From: Fagopyrum homotropicum
Taxonomy: Eukaryota; Streptophyta; Magnoliopsida; Caryophyllales; Polygonaceae
DNA: 64,000 nucleotides
Direction: 5' to 3'
Assembly (NCBI GenBank): GCA_033239125.1
Contig: BSWB01000001.1
Coordinates: 6,646,501 to 6,710,500, forward strand
In this document: positions 53,622 to 64,000 of the stretch, piece after piece
Layout of the letters: each line of letters opens with the position of its first letter
How positions within the stretch are numbered: position 1 is the stretch's first letter
The notes under the pieces: model-generated
What the model saw: only the letters and a program-made list of their open reading frames with translations
Told to the model about the DNA's origin: nothing
Database searches by the model: none
Position numbers and translations under genes: made by a program

Positions 53622-55129
53622 CTAGCGGTAGATGTCTCTCATCATGTGGTCCAAATCATCCACTCGTGCATCCCTAGCATCCGCACGGATCTCCAAAGCT
53701 CCAACCCTGTTGGAAAGGTCGGTAGCCCACTGTGGCAGCTGCTCGTACCAACCAGGAGGCTGGTTGTACCACGCCGGTGCATCTGAAGGTGTTGGTGCAG
53801 GTGGCGGCTGTGCATGCCAAGGCGGTGGAGCTCCCATCCAATCCGGCTGAGTCGAATACCAAGCAGGAGGGTCAGCCATCCAAGTAGGCCTCTCGCTCAC
53901 ACTAGCGCGGCGAGAGGAAGAGCCAGATGCTCTAGCAGGGCGGGGAGAACGTCTAGACATGTCGGGAACTACATCCGGCTGGTCCGGGAATGTACCAAAG
54001 TCCTGCTCAGCTCCTCCTCCTCCCTCATAATCATCTCCTCTCATCTCCACCTCTACAACTAGTGGTGGTGGAACGTAGGGAGGGGCTACCAATCTGTTCG
54101 CATGCATGGCAGCGAACGTCGCCTTCCAGTTATGGCGTCCAGCCATAATGGAATACTCAGGGAGCACTCAATGCCTCTTCCGGTCCTACTCTCCCACGGC
54201 ATAGCAGCATATGGTGGACCTCCATGGGTGGGGAAGATGAGGCCTCTAGTCATAAGGGCCTGAAGTCCTAGGGGTATAGCAGCAATACGTGTGCAAGCAG
54301 AGAAATCTACCCCTAACTGTCGAGCAAGGTGGGTGACCATCCCACCGTATCCAATGTTACCAGCCCTCTTATTCTTTAGCTTGCTCATAGTAGCAGCTAA
54401 GAGGGTGGCACAATCTGCCTGTCTACCGTATAGCATACAGTAGAGAAGGAAGAGCTCATCTGTCTTGATCTTCTGAGGTGTCTCCGTCCTAGGGAAGAGA
54501 CACTCAAAAAGTACCTTGTGAGCAATCTTCAAGGTTAAGTGATACATCAACTTAGCCTTGGTATCAGCTGGTTGCCAGCGGTCCTCGCTGGCGTAGATGA
54601 TAGCGATCTCTTCCCAGAAATCCTTGGCGTATACGCCACTGGGGAAACGACCATTGAAGGTCTCGTGGAACCCGAAGAAGGCTCCAAACTCTCTAATCAA
54701 AAACTCATAATCTCATTCCATCAGCCGAAAAGAGACAGTCCTGTCAACATGGCTATGCTCAAAGGAAACTACAAACTCCCTCGTAATCTCCTCATATGCA
54801 TCTTCCCGAATAGCGGAGAAGATGACTAAGCCGGCTCTATCTAAAAGCAAAGTGATGTCCCCTATGACATGTAGAGGCTCTAACTCCTCCAACAGCAGGT
54901 ATCTAGGTCCTATGACCGTCCTCTTATGGATCCTCTCTAAGGCATCGAGATGATCCTCATGAATGGTAGGGATCCTAGGGCGAGGTGGTTATGGTGATAA
55001 TGGAGGTGAAGGGGATGAAGGAGGTGGTACTCTAGAAGAGGAAGCATCATTGCCTTTCCTCTTTTTGTTCTTATCCTTATCCTTATTCTTGTCCTTGTTC
55101 CTACCGGACACTCTCCTCACAAAATCCAT
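53622..55129 (-). pseudogene. F2 env-position ORF, second copy
   Basis: Same frames and breaks as 29149-30656: TAA near 54988, TGA near 54713 and the frameshift near 54168. Small differences include Lys for Arg in the conserved core (IAHKVLFE) and Arg for Ser in the C-terminal helix (LSNRVGAL). Confidence 0.7.
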
Positions 55130-55893
55130 GATCTGTCAAAAACCACGGTCTGTTCTTGGCTTTCCACGGCCGTTTAACGTACAGTGATCGTGGTTCGTCT
55201 CGAAAATTCTCAAAACTCAGCAACAATTCACCAAACTTCAGCAACAATCAGTCCTAGACTAATTTCTTCCAATTCCAATCAGTTCTCCTACAATTTCTAT
55301 CAAAAACAAAGCCGAATCGACAAAGAGAGAGAAAGAGCCAAAAACCTAGGTTTTCGGATTTTGGAATCCGAATTGTGGCTTCTCCGGTGATTTGCCGCTC
55401 GAATTGTTGCTTGGATCTTGTTGGTGATCGGATTTGCTTCAGTTTAGGTCGAAGAATCGTTAAAAACGATTAACGAACGAAGATTTGGGAGGAAGGGCGT
55501 GGAATCGGCGATTTGGGCGTAATTTTGGGTTGTGGTGTTGTGTTTTGTGAAAAAACGTGGTTTATATAGTGGCCGTAAAAAAATTTTAAAATCACGGTCT
55601 GTCGGGGGGTTCCACGGCCGTGGAAATGTACGGAACCGTGGTTTTGGTGATTTTTCTCAGGCTTTTGGAAATTACGGTCACTGTTACTGTCACGGTCTAA
55701 ACCACGGCCGTGGAACTCTCTGTAATGCTCCAAAGTCCAAGTTTCGTCACTTTTCTTCAAACTTTCTCTTCCCCTTTCCTTTTCCACTGTTCCTACATCC
55801 AAAAACACGAACATACCGGAAGGTATCGAAGGCAAAACAAAGCAAAAACGTCTACACTAAACTAATCTATGAATCAAAAACAAAAACGACAAT
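55130..55893 (-). other. F2 second copy pol-to-ORF1 spacer with palindromes
   Basis: Palindrome clusters at 55137-55193 and 55591-55715, with perfect CCACGGCCGTGG at 55612-55623 and 55702-55713. No gene. The conserved block follows at 55894-55950. Confidence 0.65.
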
Positions 55894-55959
55894 GCAATAC
55901 CTTTGGTTGCCTCCCAAGAAGCGCTTTGTTTAAGGTCCGTAGCTAGACCAAATTCGCAC

Positions 55960-58395
55960 TTATTCGAGTGCGGTAGGCGCGAACTCTTCAACTTGGAGTT
56001 CCGGAGTATACTTCTTGAGTCGTTGACCGTTCACCTTAAAGCTTCCGCCCGTTTCACCCCATACTTCAACTGCACCATGGGGAAAAATACGTTTGATTAG
56101 AAAAGGTCCGGTCCAACGAGATTTAAGCTTACCTGGAAAGAGACGAAGCCTTGAATTGAAGAGGAGGACTTGATCTCCTTCTTTGAAGTCCTTTGGAATG
56201 ATATGCTTATCATGCCAACGCTTTGCTCTTTCTTTGTAGATCTTGGCGTTTTTGTAAGTGTTCAAGCGGAGTTCTTCAAGCTCATTTAGGTCCAAGAGAC
56301 GCTTCTCTCCCACTTCCTTCATGCTGAAATTTAGCCACTTGATTGCCCAAAACGCCTTGTGCTCCAACTCTACCGGTAAGTGACAAGACTTCCCATACAC
56401 AAGGTTGTATGGTGTGGTTCCGATGGGAGTATTATACGCAGTCCGGTACGCCCACAATGCATCATCTAGTTTCAAAGATCAATCCTTTCTAGTCCTTGAA
56501 ACCGTCTTCTCTAGGATTCCTTTGATCTCCCGGTTTGAGATTTCCACTTGTCCACTAGTTTGTGGATGATAAGGGGTGGCGATCTTGTGAGTCACCCCAT
56601 ACTTAGCTAAGAGAGCTTCAAAGCGCCGGGCAATGAAGTGAGAGCCTCCATCACTAATGATGGTCCGCGGTGTCCCAAATCGTGGGAAGATGGTCTTGTT
56701 AAAGAACTTGACCACTACCATGGCATCATTGGTGGGAGAGGCAATCGCTTCAACCCATCTTGAAACATAATCAACCGCTAAAAGTATGTATTGGTTACCA
56801 CAAGATGATGGGAATGGTCCCATGAAGTCTACTCCCCAAACGTCAAAGATCTCCACCTCTTGGATGTTGTTGAGAGGCATCTCATTCCTCCTAGATATAT
56901 TTCCTGTTCTTTGACAAGCATCGCAGCAGGAAACAAAGGTTTGCACATCTTTAAATAGTGTAGGCCAAAAGAATCCAGATTGCAATACCTTAGCGCTAGT
57001 CTTGTTCGAACTAGCGTGTCCTCCACATGGTAGTGAATGACAATGGCGGATGACACTTTGTATCTCATCTTCCGGCACACATCGCCGAATAATGCCATCC
57101 GGACCTCTCTTAAAGAGGAGAGGTTCATTCCAAAAGTACTCCCGAACATCCTTAAAGAACTTCTTTCTTTGTGCGTAGGATAATCGGGGCGGTATTTCCT
57201 GACAAACCAAATAGTTAACAAAATCAGCAAACCATGGTTCGTTACCTTTGGAGATTACATCGATGCACTCCTCTATAATGTGTAAATGCTCGTCCGGGAA
57301 GGAGTCATCTATAGGTAGATGGTCGTCCTCTAGATGTGTTAGGCGACTCAAATGATCCGCAACAGAATTTTTCGAACCCTTCTTGTTGCGGATCTCTAGA
57401 TCAAATTCTTGTAGGAGAAGAATCCATCTAATTAGCCTTGGCTTCGTATCCTTCTTTGCAAGGAGATACCGGATCACAGCATGATCCGTGTACACAATCA
57501 CCTTTGCACCTACAAGATAAGAGCGAAATTTTTCAATTGCATAAACAATGGCTAAAAATTCCTTTTCCGTAGTGGCGTAGTTGAGCTGCGCCTCATCTAG
57601 CGTCTTGCTAGCGTAGTAGATAGCGTGGGTTCGCCCTTCCTTTCTTTGTCCAAGGACAACTCCTATAGCTACATCACTTGCGTCACACATAACCTCAAAG
57701 GGAAGGTTCCAATCCGGAGGTTGGATAATCGGAGCTGAAATTAGAGCTTCCCAAATCATATTGAACGCATCTAAACATTCCTGCGAAAACTCAAAAACTG
57801 CATCCTTCATCAATAGATTAGTAAGCGGTTTTGATATTTTAGAGAAGTCTTTTATGAAGCGTCTATAAAATCCAGCATGTCCTAGAAAACTTCTTATCCC
57901 TTTCACCGAAGTTGGGGGAGGAAGCTTTTCTATTGTCTCTATTTTAGCTTTATCCACCTCAATCCCTCTACTAGAGATTAAGTGTCCTAATACAATGTCT
58001 TCCTTCACCATGAATTGACACTTCTCCCAATTAAGAACTAGGTTAGTGTCTTCACACCTTTGTAACACAAGAGCAAGGTTAGAAAGACAATTGTCAAAAG
58101 ATGAACCATAAACGGAGAAGTCATCCATAAAAACCTCCATGATTTCCTCTATATATTCGGAGAAGATGGCCATCATGCACCTTTGAAAGGTGGCTGGAGC
58201 GTTGCAAAGCCCGAACGGCATCCTCCTATAGGCGAACGTACCCCATGGGCACGTGAATGTGGTCTTCTCTTGATCATCCGGGTGTATCAGAATCTGAAAG
58301 AAACCACTATAACCGTCAAGATAGAAAAAATGCGAATGTTGTGCTAACCTTTCAAGCATTTGATCGATGAAGGGTAATGGGAAGTGATCCTTCCT
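55960..58395 (-). pseudogene. F2 pol, second copy (open through RT-RNase H-integrase)
   Basis: Here the codon at 57082-57084 is CGA, so one frame of 675 codons (58506-56479) runs from upstream of the RT palm through FMDD, RNase H, the integrase zinc motif and the DDE core to the TGA near 56476. The C-terminal integrase (56475-55960) follows. The RT fingers are missing as in copy 1. The frame's first about 28 codons derive from the palindrome-bearing junction (FHGRGFHQQKRGALQ) and replace them. A start at 58506 is only the first ATG of the frame; natural expression would be as a gag-pol fusion. Confidence 0.85.
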
Positions 58396-58462
58396 CTGGA
58401 GTGCTCCACGCTTTTGTTGGTGAAATCCACGGCCGTGGAATATAGTGTATGACCGTGGATTC

Positions 58463-61173
58463 GTAGTTCTCTGCCTCATCGTGGAGTTTTTCAAACTCCT
58501 CTTCACACACTTCTTCTTGTGCTTCTAAGGCTTCAATTGCCTCATTGCACTCCTCTTCTTCCTCTACATCCATTAGACTCATAGTAATAACCTTTTGCAA
58601 AGGATCTTTGAAGAGAATAAAACTTACCTCCTCTCTAGACAACCCTTCTTTATCTTGGATATTGAATATATCCTCATCAAAGATTGGTTCCTTCACCAAG
58701 GTGGAAAGAATGAACTCTACCTTCTCTTCTCCTATGTCAAAGGCGAGTCTAGCATTCTTGCAATCGACTATGCAGCCGGATGTTGCAAGAAACGGTCTTC
58801 CGAGAATGATCGGGACCGGACTATCTGCAGGAATGTCAAGCACAACAAAATCTATAGGAACATAGAATTTACCTAGCTTGACCGGGACGTCTTCAACAAT
58901 ACCGACAGGACGAGTTATGGATCGGTCCACCATGTACAACGTTATCTTCACCGGTTTACGGTCGCCTAAACCGATCTTCCTACATAATGCAAGTGGAATG
59001 ATGCTCACACTTGCTCCCAAGTCACATAATGCATCGTATGTGACATCTCCCACTCCTGTGGGAATACAAAATGACCCCGGATCCTTTAACTTTGGGGGCA
59101 TCTTCTCTTTCATGGTCTTGATGAGATCCGAGGAATCCGAACTCATCTTAACCTCTCTAAAATCCTCTAGCTTTCTCTTGTTAGAGAGGATTTCCTTTAA
59201 GAACTTGCCATTAGCCGGCATACCTACAATAGCATCAATGAAAGGTATATTAATATGCAGTTTGCTCATGAGTTCTACTTACCGAATTGCTTGTCTAGAC
59301 GCGCTCTTGCTCTAGATTGCGGGAACGGTAGAGGAGGTTTGTAAACTGGAGGAGGAACGTAGACATCTTCCTTCTCCTTCCCCTTTTCTTTCTCTTTCTC
59401 AACGGGGACTTCTACAAATTTAGGTTGCGGATCGGTGGTTGTGACTCCGCTCCTAGTTGTGATTGCCATCACCCTTCCTTTGGGGTTGTCCTCCGTTTTT
59501 CCTGGAAGTTTCCCTTGATTCCTAGGGACTTCCTCCGCATGGCTGAACATTTGGTTTTCTAAAACCTTTTGGGCTTTATCAACCTTGGTAATGTGATCAT
59601 CAACCTTGATGATGCGAGTCTCTAACCCTTGAAGCTTCTCCAAAATCGTTTCCAATATGGGATCGGGCTTCTCTTTCCCTGAAGTACTTCCACCATTAGA
59701 TGTTTGCCCCTAGCTTTTCAAAGGAGTGGAAGAAGATGAAGGTGGATTTAGTGAATTTCCTAAATTTGAAGGATAAGAATTACCGGAATTTTGTTGATTG
59801 GAGCGCCAATTGTTGTTGTTTGAACCCCTATTGTTGTTCCAATTGTTGTTCCGGTTGTTGTTGTTGTTGTTCCAATTATTCCGGTTGTTGTTCCGGTTGT
59901 TGCGGTTGGTATGCTCATTACCGTTGTGGTTATTGTTGTTGCCTAAATAACCCACATCTTGCTCCTTGTTCTTCGGAAAGTTGGTTTTGATGGCTTCCTT
60001 CAACTCTTTAATCTCCGTATTGAGAGAAAAGATTTGAGTTTGAGCTGCTTGTGATAGCTTTGCTCCTTGATCTACATGATTGGCCTCCGCTTTCCGATGA
60101 GAATACTTCTCTATCACTCGCGCTTGCTTCTCAATGAAGTCCCTAGCGTCATCTTCCCTCATGTCCATGAATGTACCACATGAAAGGGATTGGAGCTTGA
60201 ATTGTGTCTTCACATCCAGCCCCTTATAGTATATCTCCAATAGTGCAAGTTTGGATATGCCATGATGAGGGCAATCCAATAGCAAATCCTGAAATCTTTC
60301 CCAAGATTGAAACAAACTTTCGTTAGATCTCATAGAAAATGCGTTAATCTTACCTCTTAGCTCCGCCGTTTTGGATGGCGGAAAGAACTTAGTGAGGAAC
60401 TCCGCAGAAAGATCCTCCCATGTTTCAAGCTTCCCACTTGGAAGAGCTTGATACCAAGACAATGCTTTCCCCTTCAAGGAGAAGAAGAAAGGCTTGAGTT
60501 TGTAGCTGTTGGTAGTTGCGTTCTTAGGCTTCATCGTCTCCATCATAATCTCAAAGTTTTGTAGATGTTGGTGTGGAAATTCAGCACTTGTTGCACCAAA
60601 TTGTTTTTGGCGAACAATGGTAATAACTTGAGGGTTGAAGCTAAACCCTTGTGCATCGTCAGCATCAAAGTTCACACCCAAATGGCGTGGTTGCTGCGTT
60701 GGATCCATCCTTTGGGCAAGAGTTCTTGGCTCCTCATCCACGCGTTCGATCCTCGCATTCCTAGGTGGAACACGGCGATTTGCAGCTGGCCATGGATAGA
60801 ATGGATTCACATTGATCGTGGGATCAATTTCCTCTAGTGGTGGCATGGAGGAGTCGCTATCCTCATTGGATGAGTTGGCTCTAACCGATCTTCCCGGTCT
60901 CCTCCTTTTCTTTTTCTCTTTGAGGTTGTTTATTTTCAGCCTCATTTGGAACATCATGTCCGTTAGATCATCAACCTTCATTTGATGACGATCCGTTTCT
61001 TCCCTACAAGTCTTCTCACTCCATTGGAGTTGAGCTTCCTTTTCCGCTAACTCCGATTGGAGATCACGTTCTCTTTCTTTAGCCATTTTTATTTCCTTTC
61101 GCTTTCTCCTCAAAGTCCTCTCAAGCTCTTGATCAAGAGGTAAGAGGTCTTCGTTATTCCTAGACCTGCGCAT
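58463..61173 (-). pseudogene. F2 gag-protease, second copy
   Basis: Same arrangement as 33990-36701: gag frame 61173-59710 ending at the TAG replacing Gln, in-frame continuation 59655-59275, and protease frame 59269 onward after the small deletion. Minor substitutions only, such as Trp for Arg in NPFYPWPAANRR. Confidence 0.82.
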
Positions 61174-61251
61174 ACACTTGAAAATATATCAAATAACAAG
61201 GGAGAAGCTCCCAAGCTTGACAACCGATAACCGAATTCGGCCTAGACCAAA

Positions 61252-61269
61252 TCCCCGGCAACGGCTCCA
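61252..61269 (-). promoter_or_regulatory. F2 second copy primer-binding site
   Basis: TCCCCGGCAACGGCTCCA, tRNA-Asp type with the same single mismatch as copy 1. Confidence 0.85.
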
Positions 61270-61275
61270 AAAACT

Positions 61276-62960
61276 TGTTCGCCACTTAGCGTGCGTGCAA
61301 ATAAGCTTTAATTATAAAACTAGAAATCAAGCAAGCAAACCCGCAGTGTACGGATCGATATAGTTAAGCAAGAATTCCAGAGTATCGAACACAGGGATTT
61401 GGGGGGTTAAATCCAGTTATAGATTATCAAGCAAGTAAATGTATGAAGCTTTTCAAATTATTGGGAAAACAACAATCCTAAAGATCCAGGAATCCAGCTG
61501 TGGCAATCGATTCAAGATATACTAAAGATATAAGGACATAGTTGAGGTATGCAAAGGTATACGAATGTAAGACAATGTACGGTGAAGTTCCAAGACCTTA
61601 TATGATTCACCAAAAGGCACTCCCTATAAAGGTTGTTGAGGCTTCAGTATAGAGAGATTCTAAAGGTAAATATTAACGTCAAATACCCAAACTTGTAATC
61701 CAAGGATCAAGACTAACTAAACCGATTAAGGTTGTGACACTCGAAATCGATGTAGAGGTTGTTGAGGCTTCACTACCACCTAGAAAAGGCAAGCCAAGAC
61801 TAAGTTAAAACAAATCTTTAACTTTGGATTAAAGTAAAAGCAAGGTTTGTAAACTGACACAAAATTACGGGTAGTTCTTGAGTTCCACGGCCGTGGAAGC
61901 TCATGAACAGACCGTGGAATAGGTTCGTCGGCGATTCTCTCTAACTCTCGGGGTCCAATCTGTTTACGATCGATCTATCATCATCTAAGCCACAACTATC
62001 AACCCTTCACCTTAGAATTGCTAAAGGGTTTTAGCCAACAACAGTCATATTGATATCAAATTCAAGATTTAAAAGAATGAAAGATGAAACCTTCCAAAAA
62101 CCTTCAATAACTTTCAAACCAATCTCCAATCCACAAATCAAGAACAATGGTGTAAATATATTCGGAATAACACAAACAATCACAATCTTAGATAAGAACG
62201 AAAAACAGGATGTCAATCCGTCTTCTAATCAAACCTAAGGATAAAGATGAAATCTCCTTACGAACAATCTTCCAAATCTTCACTCTTTCCGTCAATCCGG
62301 AAATCTCAATAGGGCAAAGCGCAATCTCCCACGGCGATCTAAGCGAAAGTGTAAACTAGGGTAAACAGCGGTAGCGAAGGTGACGGAATCTCTCTTCTTC
62401 CGTCCTTTTATAGGGCTGGATAAAATGCGTCTTCGGCCCATGTGCGTAAAAGATTGTGGCTTAAAATATTGCGTAAAAGATTGCCAAGATCACGGTCGTG
62501 GAAGGGTTCCACGCCCGTAATTTAGAGCGTGGAATTGGATCACGGTTTGTCACAACTCTCCACGGCCGTGTAACTTGCTGGAATGCACCACGCTCGTCTT
62601 GCCAAGGTTCCACGGCCGTGGATTAGGGTGTGGATCCTAGTACGGTCGTACTTTAGAGCGTGGAAGGTACATAGCTCGTAATTTCCTTTGTTTTTGTGTC
62701 ATTCTTCATCCTAGCATCATCCTTAGCTCCTAGTGATGTCCTCAATCCTTGGACATGCTCAATCTATCTCCATTCTCTCTCAATCCGTTCGGAATTAGCT
62801 CTTAATGGCCTACAATCAACACAAAGCTTATGTAGACCTCTATATCGACAAAATAGATAAACTAACTCACAATTGCTTCAATGCTTTATCAATGACTACC
62901 ATTATGGATGAAATAAACTTAGAAAACGTGCCTAAAATATCACAATATTTCATGCTAACA
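61276..62960 (-). repeat. F2 5' LTR, second copy
   Basis: 1685 bp. The leader hairpin 61874-61908 has one arm mismatch, the TATA box is at 62405-62412 and the U3 palindrome cluster at 62490-62665. Confidence 0.9.
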
Positions 62961-63059
62961 TTGTTGCTACTCTGAGGGTCGGGACCCATTGTGAGGTCCT
63001 AGCCCGTAACGCTTTGAGTTCTCAGAACTTGGGGTGTTACAATATGGTATCAGAGTAGG
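62961..63059 (+). repeat. F3 5' LTR tail and primer site, second copy
   Basis: Duplicated TTGTT (62961-62965), the LTR end at 63041 and the TGGTATCAGAG primer site at 63045. Confidence 0.88.
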
Positions 63060-63327
63060 TTGGCAACAATGACACTCGAAATCTTCTAAAGGTCGGATGG
63101 ATAAATAAATAGAGCTCGCAAGGGGTCTAACGTTTTCAAAAAGGGGTTTTGTTTTAAACTTGTTGGTCTAGGATAGATGTACGGGCGACCATCACTACCT
63201 TCACGGATCTTAGTAGTGTAGTTTCTTATATGTTGGCCTTTATATGTGCTTTTTCTGAATTTTTGCTTTAGTTGTTGCGTGACCTTTTATCTATATATAT
63301 ATTCTTATATATCTATCCTTTTAGTAG

Positions 63328-64000
63328 ATGGCGCGTACTAGAGCTACATCTCCTATGGGTCGAGGAAGGGGTCGACCACCACTTCCACCTATCGTCCGTG
63401 GACGAGGACGTGCAAGAAGACTTCTACTAGCTAGAGGTCGGGGTCAAGCCCCAATTGTTGATTCGCCTATCACTGAGGCGTTTGTTGAGGAGGTTGCTGA
63501 GAGTGTTGTTCCTGAGGCTGGGAACGAGACCGCTGCTCGGTCCGGAGCACAGAGAGCGCCATCGATGGAGTCCGGTCGAGTGTCCATAAGAGCTTCTATA
63601 TATCGCGACTATGTGCAGAGAGTCAATGAGGTTATCAAGACTGGAGGACCAGCACCAGTGCCGCCAGTTCCCGCGAGATCAGCTGAGGTTTCACAAAGAG
63701 TTACACATATCGTTGCCCCGCCTGCTAGAGTTGTTGAGGTTGCTAGAGCGCCGGATGAGGCAAAGAAGCCAAAGCCAGATAGTTGGTTGAAGGCTTTCGA
63801 TCAATTGAAGGTTCCCACTTTTATGGGAAAGACTGGATTGGAGATGAAGCTATGGCTAGGACAGTTAGATTCTGCTATGGAGGCGATCGGTTTCCCGGAG
63901 AGACGTCGAGTTGACATAGCACAAACGCTGTTGAAGGATCAGGCTCATTCTTGGTGGAGGACTGCTCACAGTAAGGTCACAAGTTATGAGTAGATGAAGA
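63328..64000 (+). pseudogene. F3 gag N-terminus, second copy, cut by window
   Basis: Same 221-codon frame as 38856-39521, ending at the same TAG (63991-63993). The preceding 63060-63327 is the leader. The reading continues past the window. Confidence 0.8.

Larger units (their letters stand above)
52066..62960 (-). mobile_element. Athila-like element F2, second copy (3' LTR truncated by duplication edge)
   Basis: Same element as 27593-38488, copied by the tandem duplication rather than by transposition. It therefore has no independent target duplication on the left, and its 3' LTR is only the terminal 129 bp (52072-52200). It shares all the older stops and the RT deletion, but lacks the stop found at 32609 in copy 1. 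Confidence 0.9.
51139..64000 (+). repeat. Tandem duplication unit 2 (partial)
   Basis: A direct copy of 26666-39528. Reading both, I noted about 18 substitutions and one single-base indel in 12.9 kb (not a computed alignment). It continues beyond the window; if the tandem model holds, the F3 pol and 3' LTR should follow. Confidence 0.88.

Noticed and set aside
51139..62960. Second independent F2 insertion
   Set aside because: The flanks are duplicated with it, including the F5 and F3 junctions, so it is a segmental copy, not a transposition event.

Overview
The window is flowering-plant nuclear DNA, probably eudicot repeat-rich heterochromatin. This is judged from long LTR retrotransposons of plant-specific lineages (Athila-like and Tekay/Del-like Ty3/gypsy, a Ty1/copia relic), a primer-binding site matching plant tRNA-Asp, a Tourist-like MITE, and the near absence of any intact host gene. 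No host gene, rRNA, tRNA gene or CRISPR array could be supported; species cannot be named.

Layout. (1) 1-18358: Athila-like family F1, minus strand. An outer element (3' LTR cut by the window start, internal region 399-8681, 5' LTR 8682-8949 plus 16852-18358) carries a second F1 element (8950-16846) inserted in its 5' LTR with a perfect 5-bp duplication, TGGTT. The inner element has lost pol and the env-position ORF and keeps only gag-protease. (2) 18656-20304: plus-strand solo LTR of a related family F4, duplication TTTAA. (3) 21040-47240: a copia relic split by a Tekay-like chromovirus, F3 (21385-45973, plus strand). The F3 5' LTR is itself split by Athila-like family F2 (23037-38488, minus strand, duplication TTGTT), and the F2 3' LTR is split by a 3.0-kb solo LTR, F5 (24591-27592). 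(4) 47241-51104: mostly unrecognised DNA with a MITE, short repeat clusters and a SINE-like insertion. (5) 51139-64000: a second, about 99.8% identical copy of 26666-39528. The simplest reading is a direct tandem duplication of a 24.47-kb unit, with a templated-filler junction at 51105-51141.

Every retrotransposon reading frame except the inner F1 gag is broken by stops, frameshifts or deletions. Many stops look like C-to-T changes, so these copies are dead or non-autonomous.

The most unusual signal is not a gene. Each LTR family carries its own dispersed short palindrome. In element sense F1 has CCTCGACCGAGG, F2 CCACGGCCGTGG and F4 AAATCGGCCGATTT: three Athila-type families sharing a CGRCCG core while the flanking arms change together so that pairing is kept. 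F3 uses a different series, CCGC-N4-GCGG. In all four families the sites fall in two clusters per LTR, one about 0.3 kb and one about 0.6-1 kb from the LTR start; in F1, F2 and F3 these lie on either side of the presumed TATA box. F1 and F2 carry further clusters at matching internal junctions. A second signal is a noncoding domain of about 390 nt between the env-position ORF and the polypurine tract, containing a 99-nt block 97/99 identical between F1 and F2 and closed by a conserved 9-bp long-range pairing.
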